Notes: generated from the sequence alone by a model not told the origin. A DNA stretch of 46,689 nt from Mycoplasmataceae bacterium (GCA_031284865.1 JAITXG010000008.1:1-46689); one strand, 5' to 3'. Positions 20,580 to 34,733 are shown, counted from the stretch's first letter. Translations and numbers: made by a program.

Positions 20580-22163
20580 ATGTCTTTAAAAGATACAGAT
20601 CAATTTTCAACGGTTATTAAAGCACGTATTGCTAAATATGCCAAAACAACCTCCGTGAGTGAAGAAGGGGCTGTTATTTCCATTGGTGATGGTATTGCCA
20701 GTGTTAGTGGTTTAGACAACGCAATGTTGTATGAGTTAGTGGAATTTGAGAACGGTTCATTCGGCATGGTGCTTAACTTATTAGCGGATTATGTCGGTAT
20801 CGTTATGTTGGGTGATTTTGACAACATTAGTGAAAATTCCATTGTTAAAAGAACGAAGCGTGTTGTTTCTGTTCCGGTTGGCGATGTTATGCTGGGCCGT
20901 ATTGTTAACCCACTAGGGCAAGCCATTGATGGTCACGAACCAATTCAAGCTACCAAGTTTGCCAACATTGAGAAAATTGCTCCCGGTGTTATGACGCGAC
21001 AATCAGTTAGTCAACCACTAGAAACCGGTATTTTATCAATTGATTCCATGTTTCCAATTGGTAAGGGTCAACGTGAATTAATTATTGGTGATCGACAAAC
21101 TGGTAAAACTACCGTGGCGATTGACACTATTTTGAATCAAAAAGGTAAAGGTGTTTATTGCGTTTATGTTGGTATTGGTCAAAAGAACTCATCAATTGCC
21201 CAATTAGCGCGTGTTCTACAAGCAAAAGGGGCAATGGACTATACCGTTATAGTTTCAGCGACAGCTTCTGATATCCCAGCTTTAAAATATATTGCGCCAT
21301 ATGCTGGTGTTACGATTGCTGAAGAATGAATGAGTCAAGGTAAAGATGTATTAATCATCTATGATGACCTTTCTAAGCATGCGGTATCTTATCGAACATT
21401 ATCTTTATTATTACGTCGACCACCAGGACGTGAAGCTTACCCTGGAGATATTTTCTATTTACACTCACGTCTATTAGAAAGAGCGGGACGACTTAACAAG
21501 GAAAACGGTGGTGGTTCAATTACCGCTTTACCGATTGTTGAGACACAAGCCGGCGATATCTCTGCCTATATCCCTACTAATGTTATTTCAATTACTGATG
21601 GTCAATTATTTATGATGACATCATTATTTAATGCTGGGCAACGTCCTGCAATTGATGCGGGATTATCGGTATCTCGTGTTGGTTCAGCAGCGCAAATTAA
21701 ATGTGTTAAGCAAATGTCCAGTTCCTTGAAATTAGAATTAGCGCAATATCATGAATTAGATGCTTTTAGCCAATTTGGTAGTGATTTGGATGCTGATACG
21801 AAGCGTGTATTGGAACATGGTAAACGTGTGATGCTTATGATCAAACAGATTCAAAACAATCCAATTGATCAAATTGATGAAACTATTTTATTGTTTGCTA
21901 TTAAAGAAAGATTTATCAAGTGAATTCCACTTAATAGTTTTGATGATTACAAGACATCAATTTTGAGTCACTTTGCTGATTTACCTTTACGTAAGGAATT
22001 GGTTGAGAAAAAAGCTTTTGATGATAGCATGACTGCTAAGTTCAAAGAGGAATTTAAAAAATTCACTAAAAATTATGTATTGAAATTAAAAGATTATGAT
22101 CTTAAAAGTTATGGTTCAAGTATTGAACTAGAAGTTGAACACGATCATAAAGTGAAGAAATAG
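20580..22163 (+). CDS. atpA: ATP synthase subunit alpha
   Basis: Non-catalytic nucleotide-binding subunit of F1, 527 residues. The Walker A GDRQTGKT is near residue 170, [11 protein letters not shown] and [11 protein letters not shown] follow, and [18 protein letters not shown], with [12 protein letters not shown], is the family hallmark. TGA tryptophans occur at 21327-21329 and 21921-21923. The length is in the usual range, with a slightly longer charged C-terminus. Confidence 0.98.
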
Positions 22164-22165
22164 TT

Positions 22166-24464
<2,299 letters not shown>

Positions 24465-24465
<1 letters not shown>

Positions 24466-24878
24466 TGGCTAAGGAATTTAAATTAAAAATTAATACGCCT
24501 AGTGGTATCTTCTTTGAAGATAATGTTTTTCAAGTGGAATTAAAAACTGTTAATGGTTATATTGGTATTTTAAATGATCATGCACCAATGATTGGATCAG
24601 TCATTCCTTCTATTTGTTTTATTCGTGATGCCAAAGGCAATCGTCTTTCGGCGTTAATTAATAATGCGATTTTTAAAATGGACGGCAAAGTATTAAATAT
24701 CATCACGGATTATTTTGATTTCACTGATAATGTTGACGATTCGGTTTTTGAAAAACGAAAAAAACAAATCGATCGTGCTTTAAACAATAAGAATATTAAA
24801 GATAGTAAAAGTTACGCTTTAATTGAAACAAAATTAGAACAAGAATTAAATCAGTTAAAGAAAATTGCTAAGAAATAA
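24465..24878 (+). CDS. atpC: ATP synthase subunit epsilon
   Basis: F1 epsilon subunit of 137 residues. The N-terminal beta sandwich carries NTPSGIFFEDNVFQVELKT and GYIGILNDHAPMIGSV, the usual family signature, and the C-terminal two helices are Lys-rich. The ATG overlaps the atpD stop by 1 base. A hairpin follows. Confidence 0.95.
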
Positions 24879-24879
24879 T

Positions 24880-24911
24880 TAGATTACTATCGTAGATAAT
24901 CATCTATTTTT
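24880..24911 (+). terminator. Terminator after the ATP synthase genes
   Basis: TAGAT (24880-24884) pairs with ATCTA (24902-24906) around an internal partly paired region, followed by TTTTTA. It lies just after the atpC stop. Confidence 0.55.
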
Positions 24912-24974
24912 ATGCGTTTATATCGAGTTGCAATAATAAATGAGCATTTTTATATTCAAAATAAAACGTAAATG

Positions 24975-24980
24975 TATAAA
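24975..24980 (+). promoter_or_regulatory. -10 box of the 24987 surface gene
   Basis: TATAAA ends 7 bases before the ATG at 24987 and overlaps the earlier in-frame ATG at 24972. This points to 24987 as the true start and to a leaderless mRNA. Confidence 0.5.
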
Positions 24981-24986
24981 CAATAT

Positions 24987-27665
24987 ATGAAATTTAAAAA
25001 AATATTAACGTTGTCCTTCGTAGGACTAACTGGTCTTGGAGCATTAACGGGTGTTATTTATGCAAAACACGGTAATTTAGTCACTGGTAACAAGTTACAG
25101 ATAAATAAATCTGTCGGTAAGTATTGCCACGATGAAACTAATGGAACAAACATTACACAAGCACAATTAGACGATCACACGAAAGCGGTATGTGATAAAT
25201 TGCAACTTGAATTAAAAGCTGCGTGAGTGGATGACAATGCTATTGCGCAATTAGTTGGAACATTAAAAGCCAATTTGATTAATTTTCAGCCAAACGTTAA
25301 CAATGATTCGAATAATATCCAACAAGCCATATTGAATCAAAAATATGCTTACTTAAATGAACAAGCTAAACAATTAGGTATTGAAGTAGCAGATTTTAAT
25401 GCATATCAAAAATCAATTATTCCTCAAACGCATACCCTCTATATTAATGATTTAATAGATGCAGGCGTTGATATGAAGACAGCACAGCAGACAGCTGATC
25501 AAATGTCTGATTTACAATTAACCTTATTGGGTCAAGCACAAACTCAACTTTGTTCTGATTTGGATTTTGCATTGATAATGGCGAACACACAAGCCATGTC
25601 ATCTTTTGATATTAATGCAATTAAATCAAAAGGCAAGATGTCAATATCATCACATGAAAATCAAGATCGTTTGACTAACGCAGAATTGCATGCCGTGCTT
25701 AATTACGCTAGCTCGATTTTAAATACACGATTAGTAGTTCAAGACAACGATAAATTCATTCCTACATTAAAAGATTATTCATCCAATGGTAAATACGAAA
25801 TTGGCGATGTAATTGATGAGGTTGATTTAAAGAATTTGTTCAATTTTACTTACAGTTCAACTTATGGAGCTGATTTAAGTCAGTATACAATTGATGATTT
25901 GCCGGCGACAGTTACTGGCGAATACAGTGCCGATATTGTTAATAATATTTCCGTTAATTTACCATTGGGTACATACAAAAATGAATTTGCTTCTTACGAA
26001 TTGGGAGATATTATTCCTGGGTATCAATTAAGAGCAAAGATTATTTCGATGGATGATATAACCGATTCACACGAATGCTCAATGTCACTATTGTTCGGGG
26101 TGTCATCCGATAATAATCCAGGAAATATCATATGACAAGAGGATAGTGGTAAAGAAATAGCAAGTGAAAGTAGCGCAAATAATATCACATTGAAAGTTAA
26201 CAACAATGATAATCGTTCATACATTGCTCAGCATAAATATTATCTTGATCAGCAACCGGCTAACATTGTTGATAATTATGCGCCTGATAACTTGGGGCGT
26301 TGATTTGGTGATACAGCTAGTCAAAGAAATAAAATCGAAGTTGTTTTGTCGAAGGCGTTTGTTAATCCTGATAATGGGGAATATGATTTTGCTAACCACC
26401 CATTAATCCTAAATGATCCAGCTGATATTGCTGGCATTCCAAGTGCCGATAATTTAGATTTACACGCTACATTTCACACTAATCAAACCATCAAATTAAA
26501 AGTAAGTTATGCAAATACCAACGCCGCTGGCGAGGATAATTTATCATATTTAACATTAAACTATTGTTATGAGGACGATGGCCGTCCTGTGAAAGATATC
26601 CCTTGATGTATCAGTGGTAAAACTTACAATACTTTAGATGTTAGATACGAAATGTCACAGGAGATTAAAGATGATATCGCTAAGGCAACGAGCGATATTG
26701 ATCTAATTGAAAGTTATAAATACGGCATTGATAGCTTTTCAGAGACTTCAGAAGATGATATGAAACAAATTAAGAATTTTTATAACAATAATGTTGGTTT
26801 TAATGCACTTGAGATTGCTAATAGTATTTTATTAACGGGGGCGCTAATTACCTATGGGGTTATTATTGGTATTTCCTTTGGTTTAGATGCAGATGCAGTG
26901 AAAAATGAGGCTATCTGTGCGACTGCAGTTGTACTCAATATAGCTTGTCTAGTTTTAACAGGCATTTTATTAGATGGCGAAAGGGGAATTAATAAACGAT
27001 ATGAGCATTTAAACACGGCTGCGACTTCGCCAAATGTTAAATCAACCATTGATGATTCATTTACATCCATTGAAGTATATAAAGGTTATATTACAGACCC
27101 TCTATATAACATCGTTGGCAAGGATGAAAGTTGTAAAAAGGTGATAAAAGAGAAAGAACAAATGTTTCAATCGAACATTTTTGATCCAATTGTTGATGTT
27201 ATGGGCAAAGACAATAGTTGAAGCACAGCAGATATCAACCGCATCAAACAAACATTAAAATATGAAGGAGACGTCAAGTCGGCTAAATCCATCGCCTACA
27301 ATACTTTATGTGGGGGATCACTGGTTACCACATTGACTACACTTGCTCATTCATATTGGGGTATAGGAATATCATATGCGGAAGACTTATATGAGAAAAA
27401 TAGGGGCGTATTCCGAGTAGTTACAGTTGACGGGAAAAGAGTTATCATGGAGCTTGATGACGATACCGCAGATTATGTAAGCTGATGCGTTCGGATTTCC
27501 GAAAGTGTGAAGTCTAGTGAACGTAAAGGGGCAGACGCGCTTAAAGCGACAATGAAATTTAACAAGCTTTGAGGACGACAAGTACAACTCTTATTGTTGA
27601 TGCTTCAATCAGAAAGTACATTTGAGACAGTGCTAAAATTGTTACTATCGGCATTTGGAAAATAA
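24987..27665 (+). CDS. Large putative surface or membrane protein, unknown function
   Basis: I do not recognise this protein of 892 residues. It starts with a basic MKFKK and a hydrophobic signal segment ending near IYAKHGN, so it is probably exported. Residues to about 600 are hydrophilic, rich in Asn and Asp. Two hydrophobic helices follow at about 611-632 and 641-662, then a charged region with a third moderately hydrophobic patch (SLVTTLTTLAHSYWGIG). Seven or more tryptophans are TGA, so the frame is whole only in code 4. ATG 24972 is an alternative start but lies inside the -10 box. It sits alone between the ATP synthase and carAB units. Confidence 0.75.
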
Positions 27666-27788
27666 TCAATGCACTATTTTCACTATTATTGGTAGTCATT
27701 TTGCGATTGAATTTTCCAAATTAAAATTATTAATTATTGATGGTGAACGATATCTATAAAAATCTTATGCATTTATTCAATAAATTAG

Positions 27789-27816
27789 TTGCAAGATTTT
27801 TTTAATAATATATTAT
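27789..27816 (+). promoter_or_regulatory. Promoter of carAB
   Basis: TTGCAA (27789-27794) and TATTAT (27811-27816) are 16 bases apart, in the 181-base gap before carA. The leader of about 25 bases ends with GGGGGAAAG as ribosome binding site. I saw no arginine- or pyrimidine-responsive element. Confidence 0.55.
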
Positions 27817-27846
27817 CATTAATACAATGAATTGATAGGGGGAAAG

Positions 27847-28923
27847 ATGATCGGATACCTGGTATTGGAAAACGGCATGATTTTTTCTGGCGAAAGAATC
27901 GGATACCAGTGCGACAAAATTTTTGAAGTTGTATTCAATACTTCTATGTCTGGATACATAGAAGTATTGACCGATCCATCATACACTGGACAAGGGATTG
28001 TCTTTACTTACCCTTTAATTGGTAACTATGGTGTGATGCGTGAAGATGTCGAATCTGCTAAGATTTGAGTAAGTGCAATCTTTGTTCATGAATTAGCTGA
28101 TTTCGCTTCTAACTTTCGAAAAGGTATTAACCTTAATGATTTTTTAATTGAACACAAAATACCCGGTTTACAAAATGTTAATACGCGTGCATTAACCAAA
28201 ATTTTAAGAGAAACTGGTGTTATGATGGGGAAGATTTGTGATGATGCTACTGATGCCGAAAAAATCGTTACTGAAATTAAACAATATCATCCTACACTTC
28301 CTGTAGATTTAGTGACAACTAAATCTATCCAAACAATCGGTAATGGTAAATACCATATTGCCCTTTTGGATTTTGGTGTGAAAGGTAACATCGTTAAATC
28401 ATTATTAAGCAGGGATACAAAGATCACATTATTTCCAAGTGAGTCTAGCTATGAAGATATTATGAAAATAAAACCGCACGGAATTGTTCTTTCGAATGGT
28501 CCTGGTGATCCTAAAGATAACGTAAAGGCGATTCAAACCATTAAAAAATTGTATGAATCAAGTACTCCCATTTTAGGTATTTGCTTAGGCCACCAATTAT
28601 TGGCTTTAGCAACTGGGGCTGATACGAAGAAACTTAAATATGGCCACCGCGGCCCCAACCATCCTGTTAAAGATCTACAAAGCAATCGTATTTATATTTC
28701 TTCACAAAATCACGGCTACTATATTGATGAATCTACCCTTGACCCTAAGGTGTCATATGTGACTTTTCGTAATGTTAATGACAAAACCGTTGAAGGCTTA
28801 AAATATCACAATAAGCAAATCGCAACAGTACAGTTTCACCCCGAAGCTTGTGCTGGTCCATTAGATACTAACTACCTCTTTGATGATTTCATAAACATCC
28901 TTAAAGGAGAAAATCATGCCTAA
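27847..28923 (+). CDS. carA: Carbamoyl-phosphate synthetase small subunit
   Basis: Glutamine amidotransferase subunit, 358 residues, that supplies ammonia to CarB. The N-terminal CarA domain ([33 protein letters not shown]) and a class I amidotransferase domain are intact. The nucleophile Cys is in [10 protein letters not shown], and the His and Glu are in VQFHPEA. The start at ATG 27847 is set by GGGGGAAAG upstream. It overlaps carB by 8 bases. The product, carbamoyl phosphate, feeds arginine or pyrimidine synthesis; no gene for either pathway is seen in this window. Confidence 0.96.
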
Positions 28924-31900
28924 GAATCTTAATATTAAAAAAGTATTAATGATTGGCTCTGGACCAATTGTCATTGGTCAAGCGGCAGAATTTGACTATG
29001 CTGGTACACAAGCATGTAGTGAACTTAAGAAAGAAAACATAGAGGTAGTATTAGTAAATTCTAATCCAGCCACTATTATGACGGATAAACATATGGCCAA
29101 TAAGATTTATATTGAGCCACTTACAGTTTGTTCATTGCAAAAAATTATTGAAATTGAAAAACCTGATAGTATCTTGCCAAACCTTGGTGGGCAAACAGGA
29201 TTAAACTTAGCAATGGAATTACACGAAAATGGGTTTTTGGATAAACACCACATTCGTTTGTTGGGGACATCGGCTGAAGGTATTAAGAAGGCCGAAGATC
29301 GTCAAGCGTTTAAAGATACCATGGCTAAAATTAATGAACCATGTATTATTTCTAAGGTTGTGGAAACAGTAGATGCAGCGATTGCTTTCGCTAAAGAAAT
29401 TAATTATCCAATCGTTGTTCGCCCCGCCTATACATTAGGCGGTAGTGGTGGCGGAATTGCCTCTAATCAGGCTGAATTAACGGCGATTGCTCAGACTGGT
29501 TTGCAGGCTTCACGTGTTCATCAGATTTTAGTAGAACGTTGTGTATCAGGTTGGAAAGAAATTGAATTCGAAGTCATACGTGATAGTATTGGCAACGTTA
29601 TTACCGTATGTAATATGGAGAACATTGATCCCGTTGGAATACACACTGGTGATAGCATTGTCGTTGCTCCTTGTCAAACTTTAGCTGACAAAGAATTACA
29701 AATGCTAAGGACATCGGCTTTAAAGATTATTAGTGAGCTTAAAATTGAAGGTGGGTGTAATGTCCAATTCGCTTTGAATCCTAAATCTTTTGAGTATGCC
29801 GTTATTGAAGTGAATCCTCGTGTTAGTCGTTCTTCAGCGTTAGCTTCTAAAGCAACCGGGTATCCTATCGCTAAGGTAGCAACGCGTATTGCGATTGGTT
29901 ATACTTTAGATGAAATCATTAATAGTGTTACTAATAAGACGTTCGCTAGCTTTGAACCCGTATTAGACTATGTAGTAGTGAAGATACCGAAATGACCTTT
30001 TGCTAAGTTCATTACTGCTTCACGTACATTGGGTACACAAATGAAAGCCACCGGCGAAGTGATGGCAATTGCACCATCATTAGAAATGGCTCTGATGAAA
30101 GCGATTCGTTCATTAGAAGAAAAGAATATTGATGGATTAATTTCTCATAAATTAAAAAACATTTCGACTGAGCAAATTGAGGAAGACTTACGCATCATCA
30201 ATAATGATCGTATTTGGGTAATTGCTGAAGCTTTAAGACGCAAAATCACGATTGAGAAAATTAGTAAGATTACGACCATCGATCCATTCTTCATTGATAA
30301 AATGAATAAAATCGTTTTAATGGAACAATCACTAAGAAATGGAACACTTTCTAAAGAGTTGATTCTTAAAGCCAAACGTTACGGTTTTACTGACCAATCC
30401 ATTGCGGCATTAATGAAGAAGACAGAAAAGGAAATTAAAGACTTCCGTATAAGTAATAAGATTATTGCTGCTTTTAAAATGGTGGACACCTGCGCTGGTG
30501 AATTTGATGCTGCTAGTTCATATTATTATTCTAGCTACGATGAAGGTAATGAAGTTGACACCAATACTAAGAAGAAAAAAATTCTTATTATCGGTAGTGG
30601 TCCCATTCGGATTGGACAAGGAATTGAATTTGATTATTGCTCAGTCCATTGTGTGTGAGCATTACAAAAGAAAAATTATGAGACAATTATTGTCAATTCT
30701 AATCCCGAGACTGTCAGTACAGACTTCGATATTGCCGATAAATTGTATTTCGAACCATTAACCCACGAAGATTTAGCTAATATTGTTGAATTAGAGAAAC
30801 CCGATGGTGCGATTACCCAATTTGGAGGACAAACTGCTATTAAGTTAACCAAAGCTTTAATGCAGATGGGTGTCCCAATCTTAGGAACAAGTGAAAAAGA
30901 CATGGATCGTGCTGAAGATCGCCAAGAATTTGACGCGGCTTTGACTGCTTGTAATATTCCGCGTCCTGCCGGAAGTACGATTTATACAGTAGCAGAGGCT
31001 CGTAAAATTGCAAATGAATTAGGTTATCCGGTCTTAGTGCGCCCTTCTTATGTTTTGGGTGGACAAGGGATGGCTATTGCACATGATGATGAAAGTTTAA
31101 CGCAATATGTTAATAATATTAATGTTGTGCACCAAGAGCATCCAATTCTAATTGATAAGTACATGAGCGGTCGTGAAGTGGAAGTAGATGCGATTTGTGA
31201 TGGTACTGATATTTTAATCCCCGGTGTCATGGAACACTTAGAGCGTGCTGGTATTCATTCCGGTGATAGTATTTCAGTTTATCCTTCTCACACGATCTAC
31301 CAAGAACACATTGACACGATTGTTCAATATACCAAGCGCATTGCCTTGGAACTAAAAGTAATTGGTGCTTTAAACATTCAATTCATCATTTCGGCTGATC
31401 GAGTGTATATCATCGAGGTAAACCCACGTTCTTCTAGAACGGTGCCTTATATTAGTAAGGTAGCAGATTTACCAGTGATTGATATTGCCACTAATGTTAT
31501 TTTAGGCGAGAAATTAAAAGACATGCCTTATGGAACGGGACTATATAAGAAGTCTAATTACATTGCGGTGAAATTACCGGTATTCTCATTTGAAAAAATT
31601 AAAGGCAGTGAGACTTCATTAGGTCCGGAGATGAAATCCACTGGCGAAGTGTTAGGTATTGATAAATTCTTTTCCAACGCCTTATTAAAGGCTTTTATCG
31701 CTGGTGGGGTTAATATCCCTAATAATGGAAATATCTTCGTGACAGTGCGTGTAAAAGATCGTGAAGAAGTATTGCCGATTGTTAATCGCTATGTTGATAT
31801 TGGATTTAGTATTTATGCTACCCCAGGGACTGGCCAGTTCCTAATTGAACACGGAGTAGAAGTTAAAATCGTTGATAAGATTTGAGAAGGCGATGGTAAT

Positions 31901-32125
31901 ATCCTTAGTCTAATTCAATCAGGGGTAATTAATATGGTGATTAATACCCCTACCATTGGTAAACGATCAAATTCTGATGGTTTTAGAATTCGCCGTTTAG
32001 CGGTAGAATGTCATATTCCTTGTTTTACTTCCTTAGATACAGTGAAAGCATTAAGACATGCCATTAAAGATAATAAGTCGGAAAAAGATTTAGTACCAAT
32101 TGATATTAATAGCATTCAGAGTTAA
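28916..32125 (+). CDS. carB: Carbamoyl-phosphate synthetase large subunit
   Basis: CarB of 1069 residues (E. coli: 1073). Two homologous ATP-grasp halves are seen. Half one starts [21 protein letters not shown] and carries [14 protein letters not shown]; half two starts [21 protein letters not shown] and carries [14 protein letters not shown]. An intact C-terminal MGS-like regulatory domain follows ([15 protein letters not shown]). Several TGA tryptophans fragment it in the standard code. It is full length, with no sign of decay, so it is presumably under selection. Confidence 0.97.
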
Positions 32126-32157
32126 AGTGTAGAAATATTTTTTTTATCTAACAGTCA

Positions 32158-32163
32158 TATAAT
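32158..32163 (+). promoter_or_regulatory. -10 box of the glycosyltransferase gene
   Basis: TATAAT ends 6 bases before the ATG at 32169, which predicts a leaderless mRNA. There is no ribosome binding site. Confidence 0.5.
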
Positions 32164-32168
32164 TAAGT

Positions 32169-33074
32169 ATGCCATATAAATTCTTAATTATTATTCCTGT
32201 GTACAATACTGATCCGAAATTTTTATCGCAGTGTTTTGAAACGTTGTTAAAACAAACATATAAGGAATGAAGATGTATTATCGTGGATGATAAATCAACC
32301 AGTGATTTAACTTTAAGCTTTTTAAAGGCATTTTTACCACAGCGCCCCCAATTTAGTTATGTTCGAAATAAAGATAATGTCGGTTGTGGCGAATCACGAA
32401 ATATTGGTTTAGCACATGCAACGGAAAAAGATGATTTAATATGATTCGTCGACTCCGATGATTATTTAACAACTAGTGCACTAGAAGTGATGAATAATTA
32501 CTTCAATGAGTTTCCCCAATTGGAGATATTAGCATTTACTTGTATTAACTTATTAGCTAATGCTAATTATGGATTCCAAGTATCATATGATTCCAAAGTT
32601 CCTCATAGCATTGATGAAGACCATACATTGCTAGGTTGTTCAGCTGGCGCCTGGTCTCGAGTGTTTAAACAAAGTTTTATCAAAGATCATAAACTACTAT
32701 TCCCTCACAGAAACATTTTCCATGAGGACTTATATTTCTGGATCGTTAGTTTTTCACGCGCTAAATATATCCTAAGTATCACTGATTATATTTATGTCTA
32801 CCGTATCTATGTACCCAACTCTATGTGTGATACATGAGCAGAATTAAAAAAAGTAACCGAGAATTTGGAAGTAATTAAACTAGCTTATGATGAAATTAAA
32901 AATGACCATTCATATATTAGTCAACACTATGGTGAATTATTTAGTTTTCTCTTTTATGAACGATTGCGTAAATTCCATAAGATTGATCAGAAGACCATCG
33001 ACTCAGCAGAATATAAAAGTATTATGAAAGTGGCAGCTGATTTTCAGAATAGTTTAAAGAAACCTAGTAAATAA
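32169..33074 (+). CDS. Family 2 glycosyltransferase
   Basis: GT-A fold glycosyltransferase of 301 residues. The N-terminal strand FLIIIPVYNTD, the nucleotide-sugar motif IIVDDKST and the metal-binding FVDSDD (DxD) are typical of GT2, and HEDLYFWI matches the later acidic motif ED. There is no membrane segment, so it is cytosolic or peripheral. Donor and acceptor cannot be told. Possible roles are glycolipid or capsule synthesis. It contains several TGA tryptophans and has its own -10 box. Confidence 0.85.
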
Positions 33075-33114
33075 AAATAACCCCTCATACAATGAAAAGT
33101 TATTTCTTGGTATG

Positions 33115-33384
33115 TTAGAATACTTGCAATCGCTCACCAACTAGGTGCATGTAATTATTATCCATCTTAATGCGCCCTTTGATGCCTACAAGCGAACCAG
33201 TCGATATTAAATTTAGTTCCTTCTTAAAGATGTTTTTATCTAATTTAACATCAACTAGGTCATACCATTCATCATCTTGATTCTCAATAAACGGTTTTTC
33301 CACTTTAATTTTAACAACAGTTGAATCGCTTTCTTGCATTTTAATCAATTGGTCAACAATACCAATAATTGCTATAAAGTTCAT
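33115..33384 (-). CDS. Small OB-fold protein, SSB-like
   Basis: An 89-residue protein with the strand pattern of an OB fold: MNFIAIIGIVDQL at the start, a long central hairpin, and SLVGIKGRIKMDNNYMHLVGERLQV at the end. The style matches single-stranded DNA-binding or PriB-like proteins; mycoplasmas carry a small second SSB-like protein (MG376 type), and this may be its counterpart. The start is fixed by the full AAAGGAGGT 7 bases before the ATG. No TGA codon occurs. The gene follows the DivIVA-like gene in the same direction, about 80 bases apart. Confidence 0.6.
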   Translation of the reverse strand: MNFIAIIGIVDQLIKMQESDSTVVKIKVEKPFIENQDDEWYDLVDVKLDKNIFKKELNLISTGSLVGIKGRIKMDNNYMHLVGERLQVF

Positions 33385-33431
33385 TTATACCTCCTTTGAC
33401 TTCTAATCATAGGTGGAAAATAAGCACGGTG

Positions 33432-33464
33432 ATTACTGAAAAATTACGAGTATTTTTTAGTAAT
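33432..33464 (-). other. Long hairpin between DivIVA-like and SSB-like genes
   Basis: ATTACTGAAAAAT (33432-33444) pairs with ATTTTTTAGTAAT (33452-33464) over 13 base pairs, counting one G-T pair, around a 7-base loop. On the minus strand no T-run follows the stem, so it is not a standard terminator for the gene that ends at 33468. On the plus strand a T8 run follows about 6 bases later. It could be a regulatory or mRNA-processing structure. Confidence 0.45.
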
Positions 33465-33467
33465 ATT

Positions 33468-33809
33468 CTATTTTTTTTCCTTATTGATATTCATCTCGTT
33501 AAGGTGGCGGATATCAGATTTTATTTTTTGGTAATGATAACCTTCAGATTTAAGAGTATTAATTTCCTGTTCTAGCATTAAAATAGTTTTTTGTTTCTGT
33601 TCAAGATCATTTTTTAGTCATTTTAATTGTTCTTCGCGTAGCGTATCTTTATTTTGTATTTCGTTAGTTGAAGCATGAATGTCTTGTAAGAATTTCACTA
33701 CTTCGTCAAAGAATTGGTCCACATCTTCTGGATCATAACCAGAACGAATTTTCTTATTGAATTTCTTATCCAATATTTCTTTAATCTTGACGTTAACTAT
33801 ATTGTTCAT
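33468..33809 (-). CDS. DivIVA/GpsB-like coiled-coil protein
   Basis: A 113-residue protein with the DivIVA/GpsB N-terminal domain: FNKKIRSGYDPEDVDQFFDEVVKFLQDI matches the family core (GYD..EVD.FLD). A coiled coil of about 60 residues follows. In Firmicutes such proteins bind the curved membrane and organise cell division or wall synthesis; without a wall, division or cell polarity is more likely here. One TGA tryptophan interrupts it in the standard code. The gene is divergent from rnhC, about 30 bases apart. Confidence 0.75.
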
Positions 33810-33827
33810 GTGCTACTCTTATTTCTC

Positions 33828-33833
33828 TATAAT
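33828..33833 (+). promoter_or_regulatory. -10 box of rnhC
   Basis: TATAAT ends 7 bases before the ATG at 33840 and predicts a leaderless mRNA. It lies in the 30-base gap between two divergent genes. Confidence 0.5.
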
Positions 33834-33839
33834 TATAGT

Positions 33840-34733
33840 ATGCAAAATTTTAGTGTTACCTTAAATAGTTTAGAGTTGACCAAAGTCCTAAGTCAATTGG
33901 GTAAATATCGAAGCAATAAACCTAATAGCGAGCAGATATTATATTTTTTCAAAGTTAATGGTAGTACTATTACGATTTACAAGAACAAGCGCTTATTGAT
34001 TCAGGGTTCTGATGCTGAAATATTGGGCGAAAAACTTTTGGGTAAAGTTACTAAGGTAGTCAAAAAAGGCTTATCACCCAATTACATTGGCTGCGATGAA
34101 GTTGGTGTAGGAGACTATTTCGGTGGGCTTGTTACTTGTGCTGTCTATTTAAAGAAAATAAATGAGGTTAAATTAAAAACATTAGGTGTTAGAGATTCCA
34201 AAAATCTTACTGACGAAGATATGTTAGAGATGTTTCCTAAACTAACTATGCTTATTGATTATGCAGTTATGGATTACTTACCGTGTGAGTACAATGCTTT
34301 AGTCGCTAAATATCATAATACACACATTGTAAAAACATACATGCATGACCAAACTATCAAAACATTAATTACTAAATGCAAGTTATCTAACGATATAGAC
34401 GTTGTGATGGATCAATATGTAGATGAATCAACATATTACGATTACTTTAAAGTAATGAAAATTATGAATCCCGCTAAAATTGCTCGTTTTGAAACAAAAG
34501 CTGAGAATAAATACTTAGCAGTAGCGGCTGCTAGCATTATTGCGCGAGTTACTTTTTTAAAGCAGATTCAAAAATTATCGCAAACAGCTAAGCAGCAATT
34601 ATTATTGGGGGCATCAAACCCTAAAATCATTACCCAAGCGAAAGAAATTTATCGTGCTGGTGGTAATAAATTACTTGCGAAATACGTGAAAATTGATTTT
34701 AGAACGACAGATAAAGTGGTCAGCCGTTATTAG
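33840..34733 (+). CDS. rnhC: Ribonuclease HIII
   Basis: RNase HIII of 297 residues, which cleaves the RNA strand of RNA:DNA hybrids. The N-terminal TBP-like substrate-binding domain covers about residues 1-80. The catalytic domain begins YIGCDEVGVGDYFGGL (the first Asp and the DE pair) and continues with GVRDSKNLTD, VMDQYVDE and KAENKYLAVAAASIIAR. The frame is open upstream to 33714, but ATG 33840 fits the family N-terminus and the -10 box. No TGA codon occurs. It converges on trxA. Confidence 0.93.
   Translation: MQNFSVTLNSLELTKVLSQLGKYRSNKPNSEQILYFFKVNGSTITIYKNKRLLIQGSDAEILGEKLLGKVTKVVKKGLSPNYIGCDEVGVGDYFGGLVTCAVYLKKINEVKLKTLGVRDSKNLTDEDMLEMFPKLTMLIDYAVMDYLPCEYNALVAKYHNTHIVKTYMHDQTIKTLITKCKLSNDIDVVMDQYVDESTYYDYFKVMKIMNPAKIARFETKAENKYLAVAAASIIARVTFLKQIQKLSQTAKQQLLLGASNPKIITQAKEIYRAGGNKLLAKYVKIDFRTTDKVVSRY

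Noticed and set aside
24972-24986. ATG 24972 as start of the large surface protein
   Set aside because: It overlaps the -10 box; ATG 24987 lies 7 bases after it and gives a cleaner signal peptide.
33714-33839. Upstream extension of rnhC by 42 codons
   Set aside because: It overlaps the divergent DivIVA-like gene; the -10 box and the family N-terminus support ATG 33840.
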